Source of the DNA: Saccoglossus kowalevskii
Lineage: Eukaryota > Hemichordata > Enteropneusta > Harrimaniidae
DNA: 15,085 nucleotides
NCBI RefSeq assembly: GCF_000003605.2
Contig: NW_003129914.1
Coordinates: 1,880 to 16,964 of the forward strand
Direction: 5' to 3'
This document shows, piece by piece, positions 1 through 7,807 of this stretch. The notes under the pieces were generated by a model that ran no database searches, was not told the DNA's origin, and saw nothing but the letters and a program-made list of their open reading frames with translations. The position numbers were made by a program, and so were the translations under genes. Numbering within the stretch: the stretch's first letter is position 1; every line of letters begins with the position of its first letter.

Positions 1-287
1 GTTTACGTATGACACGTTCGGACAAATAGAAACAGCAAATTGGAACCCACTCAGGCAAACTGTATTTATATGTAACTGTATTTATATGCAAAACAACTAT
101 GTCCAAGTTATGTCAGCAGAACATTATGTAGTTATGCATTATTGCAACTGACCATAAATTAGAAGTAAATGTAGAAAACATAAACGTGGAGGAGCTCTTT
201 TTGGTCCTTCCATTGACTGCTAGAGTTAATATGTTCATGGAAACAACAATAGTTAACAAGGTTTAGCATTTTCTCTTTCACTTAAAG

Positions 288-370
288 AATAAGCCTGACA
301 CTGCATTGTGAAATGGACTTTCATAAGTTTCCAATGGACGAGCAAAAATGTGGTCTACAAGTTGAAAGTT
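288..370 (+). CDS. Channel exon with the Cys-loop
   Basis: This 83-bp exon follows an AG at 286-287 and ends at a GTAAGT donor. The first base completes a split codon from a missing upstream exon, and the last base starts the Phe of loop B. It encodes the signature disulfide loop: Cys, 13 residues, Cys, with the family motif FPMD in the middle. The ATG codons here are internal methionines, not starts. Confidence 0.9.
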
Positions 371-2662
371 GTAAGTATGACATTGAAGTTCTTCGTTATT
401 TCCCCCATAGCGTTAAGAGGTATACTAAACTGTTTATAACTTACATGTAGTAGAACCTGGATATCCCAAGACCCTTTAGGTAAACATTGATATATTGGCG
501 CAGTATATGACTATAACTCACTGACAACATACACAAGTCTAGGTATTTAGTCATCATTATCATCATACCAAATTTAACTCGATCTGATTAATTGACGTTG
601 ATCAAGAATTGTTTTAGAAACAATATAGAAGTTATAATAGAACAAGTCGGCAACACAGTGGTCAATTATGATTATTTGTTGGCTTTCAGTTCAGTACACT
701 ACTGCTGAGCTGGTGTTTGAGTGGATAGAAAACGAACCGGCTGAATTCTACCCAGGACATCTCAAACTACCCCAGTATGCTCTGATAGATACAGTCACAA
801 CCAATTGCACCAAACAACTGAAAACAGGTATTTACGATAACTTGTAAAGTAGCACATATACACGATGGCTAAGGCCAATAGAACTATAATAATAATAATA
901 ATACAGATTTCATAACTGCTCACAGTACAATGCCGCATACATCATTTGCATTATGTTTCAGACATGCGCAGTATTGGTGGCAATTCTGCAATTGTATGTT
1001 TGTCCCATATGCATCCCATATTCAGATATTGTCCGTCCACCTTTCCAAATTACACTCCCAGCATTTATATCAATGAAATTCACTTACTTTTAGGTTGGTA
1101 TACGTGCATTGGTCTGACATTTATACTGAATCGGGAATTAGGATACTATCTACTTCAGACTTACATACCCAGCATATTACTTATTATACTATCATGGGTG
1201 TCATTTTGGATTGACATCAAGATGTCTCCTGCCCGCGTAGCCCTCGGAATTACCAGTGTACTGACCATGATAACAACCTTAAACGGTGTCAGGGGAGATC
1301 TACCTCATGTGTCCTATATTAAGGTGAGTGACCTTAATGAAACAATGGTGACTGACCATGAACTATCAATTAATGAACAAACGGGTATTCAGATATTGTA
1401 GAGTGAAATCGTTTGCAACAGTTTGGTGCCATGTGCCCACTCACGGGCGAATTTGGTAGCCTATACTTGCTATACAGCTTTAAATTATAACATTAATTAG
1501 GCAAAAGGGTTTGCTCTATTCACATTGTGTGAGTTGTACTAATTATAAAACAACATTTGCAGAATTATTAAAGTAATTTAAGAACTTTCTTTTTTTTACC
1601 GACTTCCCGCTCTTAAGTCATGTTTATATTTTCAAAGACCTACAATCATTCTTTTTATTAACGCTTGGAGTGGCCGTATACAAAATATCAGACCAACGAA
1701 GTTAATCTATTAAGAAGTTAATGTATACAATATTGTTTGCAGGCAATTGACGTATGGTTTGCAATGTGTCTCGTATTCGTGGTGGGATCTCTCATAGAAT
1801 ACGCAATTGTTCACTACCTTTCCACCAACAGAATTGGAGTGTGGAATCACCGAACACCCTCGAAGTTGAAGAAGGTACAACTTTAACACAATATAAGCTG
1901 TTTGTAATGAAGAATATACAATATCTCAGTTATGTCACATACATACATATATTATGTATGGAAGTATATACTCTACAAAGGTATACACTAGAACAGTTAT
2001 ATCACATACATATATAATGTATTGAAGTATATACTCAACAATGATATACACTAGCACAGTTATGTCACATACATATATAATGTACGGAAGTATATACTCA
2101 ACAATGATATACACTAGCACAGTTATGTCACATACATATATAATGTACGGAAGTATATACTCAACAATGATATACACTAGCACAGTTATGTCACATACAT
2201 ATATAATGTATGAAATTATATACTCTACAAAGGTATACAATAGCACAGTTATGTCACGTACATATCTAATGTATGGAAGTATATTTACAATAATGATATA
2301 CAATATCACAGTTATATCACATACATATAATGTATGGATGTATATATATACTCACCAATGTGTTTTTGTTATTTCAGTCGGACAATTATTCAGGAGATTG
2401 TTGTGTCAGTTTGACTATAGTCGATCGCTCCATGCCACCTTTGTACAACAGCAGGTTACCAAGCACCACAATAAACAAAATCGAGTCATCCCAATCTAAT
2501 GCTAGTGATGAAGGAAAGATCTGGATTCGTGGCAATTGCAGCCGGAAGTCAGAAGCAATATACAACACTGGTACAAGAATAGATAAAGTCTGTCGTGTTG
2601 CATTCCCTGTTGCCTTTGTTTTGTTTAATATATGTTACTGGTGTTACTACAAACTTGTTTGA
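288..2662 (+). CDS. Glycine-receptor-like Cys-loop anion channel subunit (3' part, five exons)
   Basis: Pentameric ligand-gated chloride channel subunit of the plasma membrane. The visible exons are 288-370, 690-827, 1094-1323, 1743-1874 and 2378-2662. All four introns are GT-AG and the phases agree, giving 288 residues from just before the Cys-loop to the stop. The order is Cys-loop (C7-C21, 13 residues between, FPMD inside), loop B, loop C with a second cysteine pair (C67-C78), M1, M2, M3, a short cytoplasmic loop of about 85 residues, and M4 just before the stop. The PAR triplet before M2 is the anion-channel signature. The second cysteine pair is typical of glycine receptors and also of glutamate- and histidine-gated chloride channels, and separates them from GABA-A subunits. 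The first two exons, 83 and 138 bp, have the sizes I recall for the equivalent exons of vertebrate GlyR/GABA-A genes. The signal peptide and N-terminal half lie upstream of the window. Family call is firm; the ligand is uncertain. Confidence 0.92.
690..827 (+). CDS. Channel exon with loop B and the start of loop C
   Basis: This 138-bp exon lies between a TTTCAG acceptor and a GGTATTT donor. It begins with the aromatic loop B (Phe28-Gln29-Tyr30) followed by the conserved LVFEW stretch. It reaches the first cysteine of loop C (C67), which sits in an N-C-T sequon that could be glycosylated. The last base, g827, is the first base of a Gly codon completed in the next exon. Confidence 0.9.
885..903. 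repeat. (TAA)n microsatellite
   Basis: A perfect run of six TAA units in the channel intron between the loop B and M1 exons. Confidence 0.9.
1094..1323 (+). CDS. Channel exon with end of loop C, M1 and M2
   Basis: The acceptor is TTTTAG at 1088-1093 and the donor is AAG|GTGAGT at 1323. The exon starts with the rest of loop C, including the second Cys (C78), then M1 (GYY ... SFWI) and the PAR anion-filter triplet. M2 has Ala at 2', Thr at 6', Leu at 9' and Arg at 19', then the M2-M3 linker. The open frame extends upstream of the acceptor to an ATG at 946, but that stretch is intron with no family similarity. Confidence 0.92.
1743..1874 (+). CDS. Channel exon with M3
   Basis: This 44-codon exon follows TTTGCAG and ends AAG|GTACAA, with phase 0 on both sides. 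It begins AIDVW, the conserved entry to M3, runs through the hydrophobic M3 helix to about residue 176, and ends with a basic stretch that opens the cytoplasmic loop. Confidence 0.9.
1926..2345 (+). repeat. 63-bp minisatellite in the last channel intron
   Basis: About 6.5 tandem copies of an AT-rich unit. The anchor acagttatgtcacatacata recurs, with small changes, at 1993, 2056, 2119, 2182, 2245 and 2308, exactly 63 bases apart. The first copy, at 1926, is 67 bases long. The central copies are almost identical and the outer ones diverge. Because 63 is divisible by three, long spurious reading frames run through it on both strands (1935-2309 minus, 2041-2499 plus). Confidence 0.95.
2378..2662 (+). 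CDS. Last channel exon: cytoplasmic loop and M4
   Basis: The exon starts after TTATTTCAG and ends with TGA at 2660-2662. About 70 residues of Ser/Asn-rich cytoplasmic loop lead into the conserved RIDKV-R-x-x-FP entry to M4. M4 runs to the last residue with no C-terminal tail. The loop is short for the family. Several Cys residues in the loop and in M4 are unusual. I see no canonical AATAAA within 300 bases downstream. Confidence 0.9.
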   Translation, partial: SDNYSGDCCVSLTIVDRSMPPLYNSRLPSTTINKIESSQSNASDEGKIWIRGNCSRKSEAIYNTGTRIDKVCRVAFPVAFVLFNICYWCYYKLV

Positions 2663-2934
2663 GCCAGAGCCGACCATACCATCAGGCTACAATTGTTTGT
2701 TCTTAATCAAATATATACCTCAGTGTGAGATTAACAGAACTAGGTGTCAGTCATATTTATAGCTCACGTTCAAAAACTAAATTAGCCAAGTAGAATTTAA
2801 TATGGCTGGCTGAACCCTCTTCAACTACAAGTCAATAATGTATGTACCAACAAATTATTATTAGTTGCTGCCAATTACTTTGAATTGCATTGTTTAGACA
2901 TTGTCTATAGGTATAATACCGACGCAGTAAGCAC

Positions 2935-2957
2935 TGTTTGTTTGTTTGTTTGTTTGT
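2935..2957. repeat. (GTTT)n microsatellite
   Basis: Five to six GTTT units in the 3' flank of the channel gene. Nothing else is recognisable between the channel stop at 2662 and this run. Confidence 0.9.
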
Positions 2958-2961
2958 AAGT

Positions 2962-3279
2962 TGGTATTTGGGCAAAGAGGAACAGCTCTGGCGTCAGACA
3001 TGTTTGAAATACAGAGTGTGAATGAAATCACCAAAAATGGTACCCACGAAGACCCGAGCTGGGGCCAGGTCAAATGTTAAGAACACAATCATGACCAATG
3101 ACAGCTAGAGCCTTTGATACAATGTTTGCATGCAATATACAAATATTTGTTGTGTGTGTGTCTTTTTCTGTTGCTAAAAAATCAATCCATAAGACAGCTC
3201 AACAAAAGCTGACAGAATGTTTTTCTTGAAGGAAGACACTGCTTCATACTACTTCCAAAGTAAAATGTCTAATGACTCC
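2962..3279 (+). pseudogene. Possible upstream part of the interrupted Cys-rich reading frame
   Basis: One plus-strand frame here has open stretches, notably 2962-3021, 3025-3105 and 3193-3279, separated by stops. The last 29 codons end exactly at the LTR element boundary, and the frame continues in phase at 7127 once the element and one target duplication are removed. The stop density in this left part is near chance, so the coding call rests mainly on the right part. No family recognised. Confidence 0.3.
3275..3279. repeat. Target-site duplication, left copy
   Basis: Reads actcc; the partner at 7122-7126 reads tctcc. Four of five bases match, and 5 bp is the usual length for Ty3/Gypsy insertions. 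Confidence 0.7.
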
Positions 3280-3451
3280 TGCTGTAAATGTCCGTACATT
3301 GCGGACTAGCATAGAGTAAACAGACACCGGTCGGCCATTGGAACTGGAACACAATTTATTATAATGAGCATCTCCATATATAGAATTACACGTCATTGAT
3401 ATGTTAATGTTATGAAGTCATACTCAGGTCATACAAGGTTAATACACTACA
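3280..3451 (-). repeat. 3' LTR of the Gypsy element (left side)
   Basis: On the minus strand it starts TGTAGTG directly after a purine run and ends ACAGCA. The shared block tgcggactagcatagagtaa lies near its outer end and is identical in both LTRs. Confidence 0.9.
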
Positions 3452-3460
3452 TTCCTCCTC
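3452..3460 (-). other. Polypurine tract
   Basis: GAGGAGGAA on the minus strand directly precedes TGTAG of the 3' LTR. This is the expected place for the plus-strand primer of reverse transcription, and it fixes the LTR boundary. Confidence 0.75.
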
Positions 3461-3779
3461 ACTAATGCGAATGTCAGTCTCATATCAATTTCGAGATATG
3501 GAAGTCAAGTATATATGAGAGATGAGAAATGAGAATCAATGTATATAATATCAATAAAAACTTGATGAATATAATGTATAATAATAAACTCAATGGGTAA
3601 TATCGAATAAAAAACAATCGTCCAGACTCTGGTGTAGTGGTTGGGTTGATCTTCTCCTGGTGCTGGTGGAGTTGATTGTTGTACTATATCATGCATGCTG
3701 CTATTATCCAATGGTAGTGTTACTGTAGGCACAATCATCGGATCAGATGTGATGAAATCATCAGAATTATTTTGTAAAG

Positions 3780-4700
3780 GTACATTTGACCATTGAAGTT
3801 GGTCAATGTGGCATCGCAATATGACGCTTGGTAAGATTTCAACTTTTTTCTGTGATTATTCCTGGTACCATTTCGTTCCTTGTTAGGTAATCGCGTGCTG
3901 AAACTTTGTCACCTATGTCGAGTTGACGATCATGTGAAGTATATCTTGTAGCAGATTGCTCGAACTGTTGCTGAGTGTCATCTCTACAAATATCTGGTTT
4001 CATCTAAATCTAGGCAGGTGCATAGATGTCTTTTCTTTAGCAATAATGCTGATGTCTGATCTGTGCAACGGATTTGACGGATCTTTCTGCAAATCCATTG
4101 GTTGACAAATGATATGGCGTGGAAGTGATATGGTTTATTTCGTTATACTTCATGAAGTGTTTGAAGTCTTTGGTTACAAACTGTGGGCCATTATCACTTA
4201 CTAGAATATCTGGAATACCTTCTTGTGCGAATAGAGTAAGTATTAGTTCTATTGGCCACTTTTGAGTGTGTATCAATGATATACATTTGTCTATGAAATG
4301 GTCCTGCATAATCTACATGAACTCGTTGCCATGGTGATTCCGGCCAGTCCTAAAGGTGCAGTGGTGCGACTCTAGGCATACTTTGGTGTTCTTGACATCC
4401 TGGGCACTGTTTGGTTATATGCTCGATGTCTTTATCAATGCCTGGTCACTATATGTAACTTCTGGCAAGTGCCTTCATTTTGCCTTGAGGACCAGTGTGT
4501 AGCTCTTCTAGCACATAATTGCAAAGTTTTGTTGGAATTATAACTCGTATACCCCACATAAGACAACCTTGATACACTGTTATCCCATCTTTACGCTGGT
4601 AGAATGCGCTAAGATCTTTATGATGAAGATGCCATCCATTCATTCATGGCCGCTTTATATACTCTCGAGAGTATCGGGTCTCGGAGTGTGTACATTCTCA
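3780..4700 (-). pseudogene. Gypsy integrase, broken
   Basis: DDE integrase. The N-terminal zinc domain keeps one His (LEELHTG, near 4500-4515) and CPGC (4395-4406), but the second His is lost. Between them two adjacent stops (4446-4451) replace what are normally two Trp codons. In the core, the first Asp is in HVDYAGPF (codon 4311-4313), the second in SDNGPQF (4193-4195), and the Glu in NGFAERS (4085-4087). The last two are separated by exactly 35 residues, the D-35-E spacing. A frameshift and a short deletion lie between the first two. The C-terminal part (DKVSARDYLTRNEMVPGIIT, then RCHIDQLQW near 3790-3815) is split over two frames. Confidence 0.88.
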
Positions 4701-4739
4701 CATGAGAACTTGTTACTTGTAATGTATCAAATTGTGCGA

Positions 4740-4935
4740 GGTGTAAAATATCAACAGAATCTTCCCTCAGATTATGGGTGATGTCCAGGGGCAGCTGAGA
4801 CAGACCATCTGCTTTGCAGTGTTTGGTAGTGTACTTATACTGGATATCATACGTGTATCCATTAAAAAATATTGTGCTAATACCTTGTCAGACGTTACAA
4901 TTGTTTTGCTTCTTTGAAATCCTGGTTACACTTTT
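4740..4935 (-). pseudogene. RNase H remnant with the catalytic core deleted
   Basis: After the RT thumb the sequence holds the entry of the connection/RNase H region (FKEAKQ, LTSDKVLAQYF-like, around 4875-4925). It jumps directly at about 4860 to the end of the domain: YTYDIQYKYTTKHCKADGLS (about 4800-4858) and QLPL. In this family the two ends are normally separated by well over 100 residues carrying the catalytic Asp/Glu residues. I infer one internal deletion. Confidence 0.75.
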
Positions 4936-5700
4936 CAGTTTACTCGAACTTATGACCTTTCTGTAGTAGCTGGTTCAATGGATGCAAAACTGTAGATAAG
5001 TTTGACAGGAAATGGTGGTAATAATTGATTAATCCTAGGAATGCTCTAACTTGTGAGACATCATTTGGAGGTTGTGCGTTAACCACAGCATTGATCTTAT
5101 CTTGCGTCATGTGTAATTTATCGATGGTGTGTGAGCAGAACTCGATTTCATCCTGAAAGAATTCACATTTATCCACATTATTCACTCGCAAATTGTGATC
5201 ATTCAGCTTCTTCAGTACTGCATCAATGTTGGCGAGATGTTCCTCATCGTCCTTGCCAGTGATAATCATATCATCTATGATACATTTAGTGCGTTTAGCT
5301 CCTGACAATATCTGTTCAACAGAGCGCTGCCAAATTGCAGGAGCAGAGGCGATACCAAATACTAAGCGGTTATATCTATACAATCCCTTTGACGTATTTA
5401 GTGAGGAATTTCTTGGATTCTTCATCTACTTCAATTTGGTGGTACGCTTGGCGTAGGTCAATCTGGGTGAATTTCTTACAAACTGACAAGTTTCGAGAAT
5501 ATGTCTTGGTAGTGGGTACTGATCAACCTTCAGTACTGGATTCACAGTTCCCTTGTATTCACCATAAATGCGCACACTGTCATTTTTCTTTATGACTGGA
5601 ATGATTGGTGTAGCCCATTCACTGTAGTCTACTTTGGTCAGAATTCTTTCATTTTCTAGTCTGTCTAATTCGGCCTCCTTCGGCCGTAGTGCATAAGGTA
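4936..5700 (-). pseudogene. Gypsy reverse transcriptase, frameshifted
   Basis: RNA-dependent DNA polymerase of the element. The order on the minus strand is the N-terminal linker, [14 protein letters not shown] (about 5620-5660), the first catalytic Asp in [11 protein letters not shown] (codon 5457-5459), then a frameshift into KGLYRYNRLVFGIASAPAIW. The active-site pair DD is at 5270-5275. The usual Tyr of the YxDD box is Ile here (IIDD). The thumb stretch (VRAFLGLINYYHHFL) follows. The longest intact piece is 161 codons at 4940-5425; a stop at 4940-4942 ends it where RNase H should begin. A few residues also appear to be missing between the VDQYPLPR stretch and the first Asp. Confidence 0.9.
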
Positions 5701-6059
5701 CTTGTCTGGCCTTGGTTTGGCAGTATCTTCAACTACAAGTTTGCTTTCATTGTTCCCAGTCCATCCTGGAATAAAGTAGCATATTTGTCCAGTTTGGGTT
5801 TTAATCTCTTATCTGCTGGCGTTTTTGGTTTACTTGGTTTCACTTCTGAGCTTTTTATAATCTTGCCATGAGATCAGTGATACAGAGGCTCCAGTATCTA
5901 ACCCCATTTGCAATGCCTTTTCTCTAAATATTGGAGTAACTCACATTGGTTTGCTGCGTGGTTTGTTGATACTGTGAACTTCTTGAATGGTTCCCATGTA
6001 TTCAGTTTCATCACTGTCAGTTTTCTTCCACGACATGAATTCTGGGTGTATTTCTCTAT
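5700..6059 (-). pseudogene. Gypsy aspartic protease remnant
   Basis: Retropepsin-type protease that would cut the polyprotein as a dimer. The catalytic motif DTGAS is clear at 5884-5898 (minus), followed by VSLISWQDYKKL. Just upstream, a Trp codon appears to have become TGA (5941-5943). Soon after the motif the frame hits a stop and shifts to the linker that normally precedes reverse transcriptase (LKPKLDKYATLFQDGLGT). The second half of the protease, with the flap and the hydrophobic-hydrophobic-G motif, is therefore missing. Confidence 0.8.
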
Positions 6060-6780
6060 TTGTGACACTTTTAATCACATGCCTTTGAAATATGTTCTTT
6101 CTTTTCACAATTGTGACATTATGCATCTTTAGATCCCATTTGTCTTGATCATGGCCTTTTTTCACATCTGTAGCATGGTGTTTTGCTGACAGTATGGTGC
6201 TCAGTACGACGTTTTGTATAGCTCACTTTATTAACAAAAAAATCACTTCCATGTGATCCATGTGATCTGTGTCAGCTGTCTCAATAGCAACTGCAGTCTT
6301 CAAGGCGTTTTCATAGCTTATAGTATCATCTTTAAGTAGGCGTTTCTGAATGGCTTCCATATTTAGACCACAAACAAATCTGTCATGTAATGCATCAAAA
6401 GTAATCACAAAAGTTGCAATCTTTTGCAAGTCGTCTCAACTCAGCTGCATAGGTGTTGACAGATTCCCTGTCTGTTGATCTCTTTTAAAGAAACGGAATC
6501 TGGCCACGATGATCAATGGCTTTGGAGAGGTGTGTCTATGTACGACATCAACAACCACCCTAAATGTTTTATCAGATGGTAGATCAGGAGATATCAAATT
6601 TCTTAGTAGAGTATACAGTAGGGACAGCAAGTGTATTGATGTCTGAATGTCATTCGCACTAAAATAATATTTTAGTCTTTCTATGTACATCTTCCATTCC
6701 TCTACACTTTCATCAAACGAATCTATCTTGCCAATCTGGAATCCTACCCTGCCTTGATGGGGTGATGGTGATCAAGACAT
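6060..6780 (-). pseudogene. Gypsy gag: capsid region and CCHC zinc knuckles, broken
   Basis: The likely start ATG at 6778-6780 is followed by a stop at the third codon. The frame then reads through GKIDSFDESVEEWKMYIERL, a capsid-type sequence of invertebrate Gypsy elements, down to 6436, and shifts frame to continue at 6429-6223 (DRFVCGL ... AIQKRL). Nucleocapsid knuckles follow. At 6136-6175 the first has CYRC and GH, but its last Cys is Trp and a frameshift splits it. At 6077-6118 a perfect C-x2-C-x4-H-x4-C (CHNCEKKEHISKAC) sits in another frame. Gag would coat the element RNA in cytoplasmic particles; this copy cannot make an intact product. Confidence 0.85.
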
Positions 6781-6950
6781 GACAATTCAATTGAACGTTA
6801 TTATTACTCACAGTTACTGCACACAGGCTTCCTCGTTGGCTAAGGATACACTTTTACGCGATCCGACAGAGAAACGGCACAAAACTTGTTTGTAAGTTCT
6901 CTGGTTTCTTTTTTTATGTATTCACACAGTAGCTGGGTGTTCAAATTCAA

Positions 6951-6963
6951 ATCCTCATCGCCA
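6951..6963 (-). other. Candidate primer-binding site
   Basis: On the minus strand TGGCGATGAGGAT lies five bases after the 5' LTR. TGG at the start would pair with the CCA end of a tRNA. I cannot say which tRNA. Confidence 0.55.
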
Positions 6964-6968
6964 ATTTA

Positions 6969-7121
6969 TGCTGTATATGTATGTATATTGCGGACTAGCA
7001 TAGAGTAAACAGACACCAGTCGACCATTGGAAAGGGAACATCGCCATATATAGAATTACACGTCATTGATATGCTAATGTGATGATGTCATATTCAGGTT
7101 ATACGAGGTTAATACATTACA
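6969..7121 (-). repeat. 5' LTR of the Gypsy element (right side)
   Basis: On the minus strand it begins TGTAATG and ends ACAGCA, the usual TG...CA ends. It aligns with 3280-3451 in direct orientation over its whole length. It lacks 19 bp present in the other LTR, near 7040. Confidence 0.9.
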
Positions 7122-7126
7122 TCTCC
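7122..7126. repeat. Target-site duplication, right copy
   Basis: Reads tctcc, next to the LTR end at 7121. It is the partner of 3275-3279 with one mismatch. Confidence 0.7.
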
Positions 7127-7807
7127 AGCCTGATTTCAAACATCAAAAGCCTGAATAGATCCATTGTAAAGTTCGGAACAAGACCCTTTACAAAGAAGAA
7201 CATGCCTATTGTGTGTGCAGCTTGTGATGCACATTGCTTGTTCTTGTCTCAGCGTTTGTCCAAGACAAACCAAGATTTCCCTTCATTGATAACAAAACCC
7301 CATAACTGCATTGGAGGCAATCATACTATCCTATGATGGAAATGCATGTCATGCTGTAAGGGTATGTGACATAACCACTGGTGTAGAGTGAACTATTACC
7401 ATCCTGCTTCCTGCGTTGACAACAGTGGTGCCTACCAAATGGGGGGGGGGGGGTATTGGTACCACCTCAGAATTAGCTGTCAAAACGCAGTGAGACAATT
7501 CCAAAGACATTTTTATTCAGACAGTTGAGTAAAACCAAATGATTGCAATCTCTCTTTCACTGAACCATATGATGGGATGGATGCATGGTAGGAAACTCAT
7601 AATGCTGGTAGCATCTACAATCCAATCTCATTTTGTTTAGACTGCACTAAAGGTCTGTATTCAAGTCCTCAAGTCCATAAAAAGTGTACCAAATCATACC
7701 AAGAAACAGAACCGCAAGTATGGAAACTGTCAGACAAAATTAAAGAAATCATAAAACCGTCAGATGGCTGCCAGACAGAGTCCATAACAAATTATAATCA
7801 AAGTTAA
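7127..7807 (+). pseudogene. Decayed cysteine-rich reading frame, family unknown
   Basis: A single plus-strand frame runs 227 codons from the LTR element to a TAA at 7805-7807. It has only four internal stops (7334-7336, 7367-7369, 7526-7528, 7592-7594), far fewer than expected by chance in this AT-rich DNA. It is rich in paired Cys and in His and aromatic residues: CAACDAHC near 7215-7240, CMSCC near 7343-7357, GYWYHLRISC near 7451-7480, and FCLDC followed by VHKKC near 7631-7690. The spacing recalls zinc-binding modules, but I recognise no family. It could be a host gene relic or a transposon ORF. A run of 13 G at 7441-7453 lies inside it. The TAG at 7592 follows TGG and could be a mutated codon. 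Confidence 0.5.
7441..7453. repeat. Poly-G run of 13
   Basis: Thirteen consecutive G bases, within the decayed Cys-rich frame. Length errors are likely both in evolution and in sequencing. Confidence 0.95.

Larger units (their letters stand above)
3280..7121 (-). mobile_element. Degenerate Ty3/Gypsy LTR retrotransposon
   Basis: This 3.8-kb element is bounded by direct LTRs of 172 and 153 bp and flanked by near-identical 5-bp sequences (actcc at 3275-3279, tctcc at 7122-7126). Read on the minus strand, the order is LTR, primer-binding site, gag, protease, reverse transcriptase, RNase H remnant, integrase, polypurine tract, LTR. Integrase after RT/RNase H is the Ty3/Gypsy order. No envelope-like frame is seen. 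Every domain carries frameshifts or stops, and three internal deletions (protease body, RNase H core, part of integrase) explain the small size. The LTRs differ at about 16 of 153 aligned positions by my count, plus a 19-bp indel, so the insertion is old. It cannot move on its own. Confidence 0.93.

Noticed and set aside
946-1401. A 151-codon frame from an ATG at 946 as a stand-alone gene
   Set aside because: Only the part from 1094 to 1323 matches the channel family. The rest is intron read through the splice sites.
1935-2499. Long plus- and minus-strand reading frames over the last channel intron
   Set aside because: They exist because the 63-bp repeat unit is a multiple of three. They encode the same peptide repeated, and they lie between two well-supported exons.
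3505-3819. 104-codon minus-strand frame as a separate gene
   Set aside because: Its start matches the C-terminal end of the Gypsy integrase (RCHIDQLQW). The rest is element sequence up to the polypurine tract.
6948-7136. Possible inverted terminal repeats marking a DNA transposon
   Set aside because: The repeated blocks at 3280-3451 and 6969-7121 are in direct, not inverted, orientation and flank a gag-pol order, so they are LTRs.
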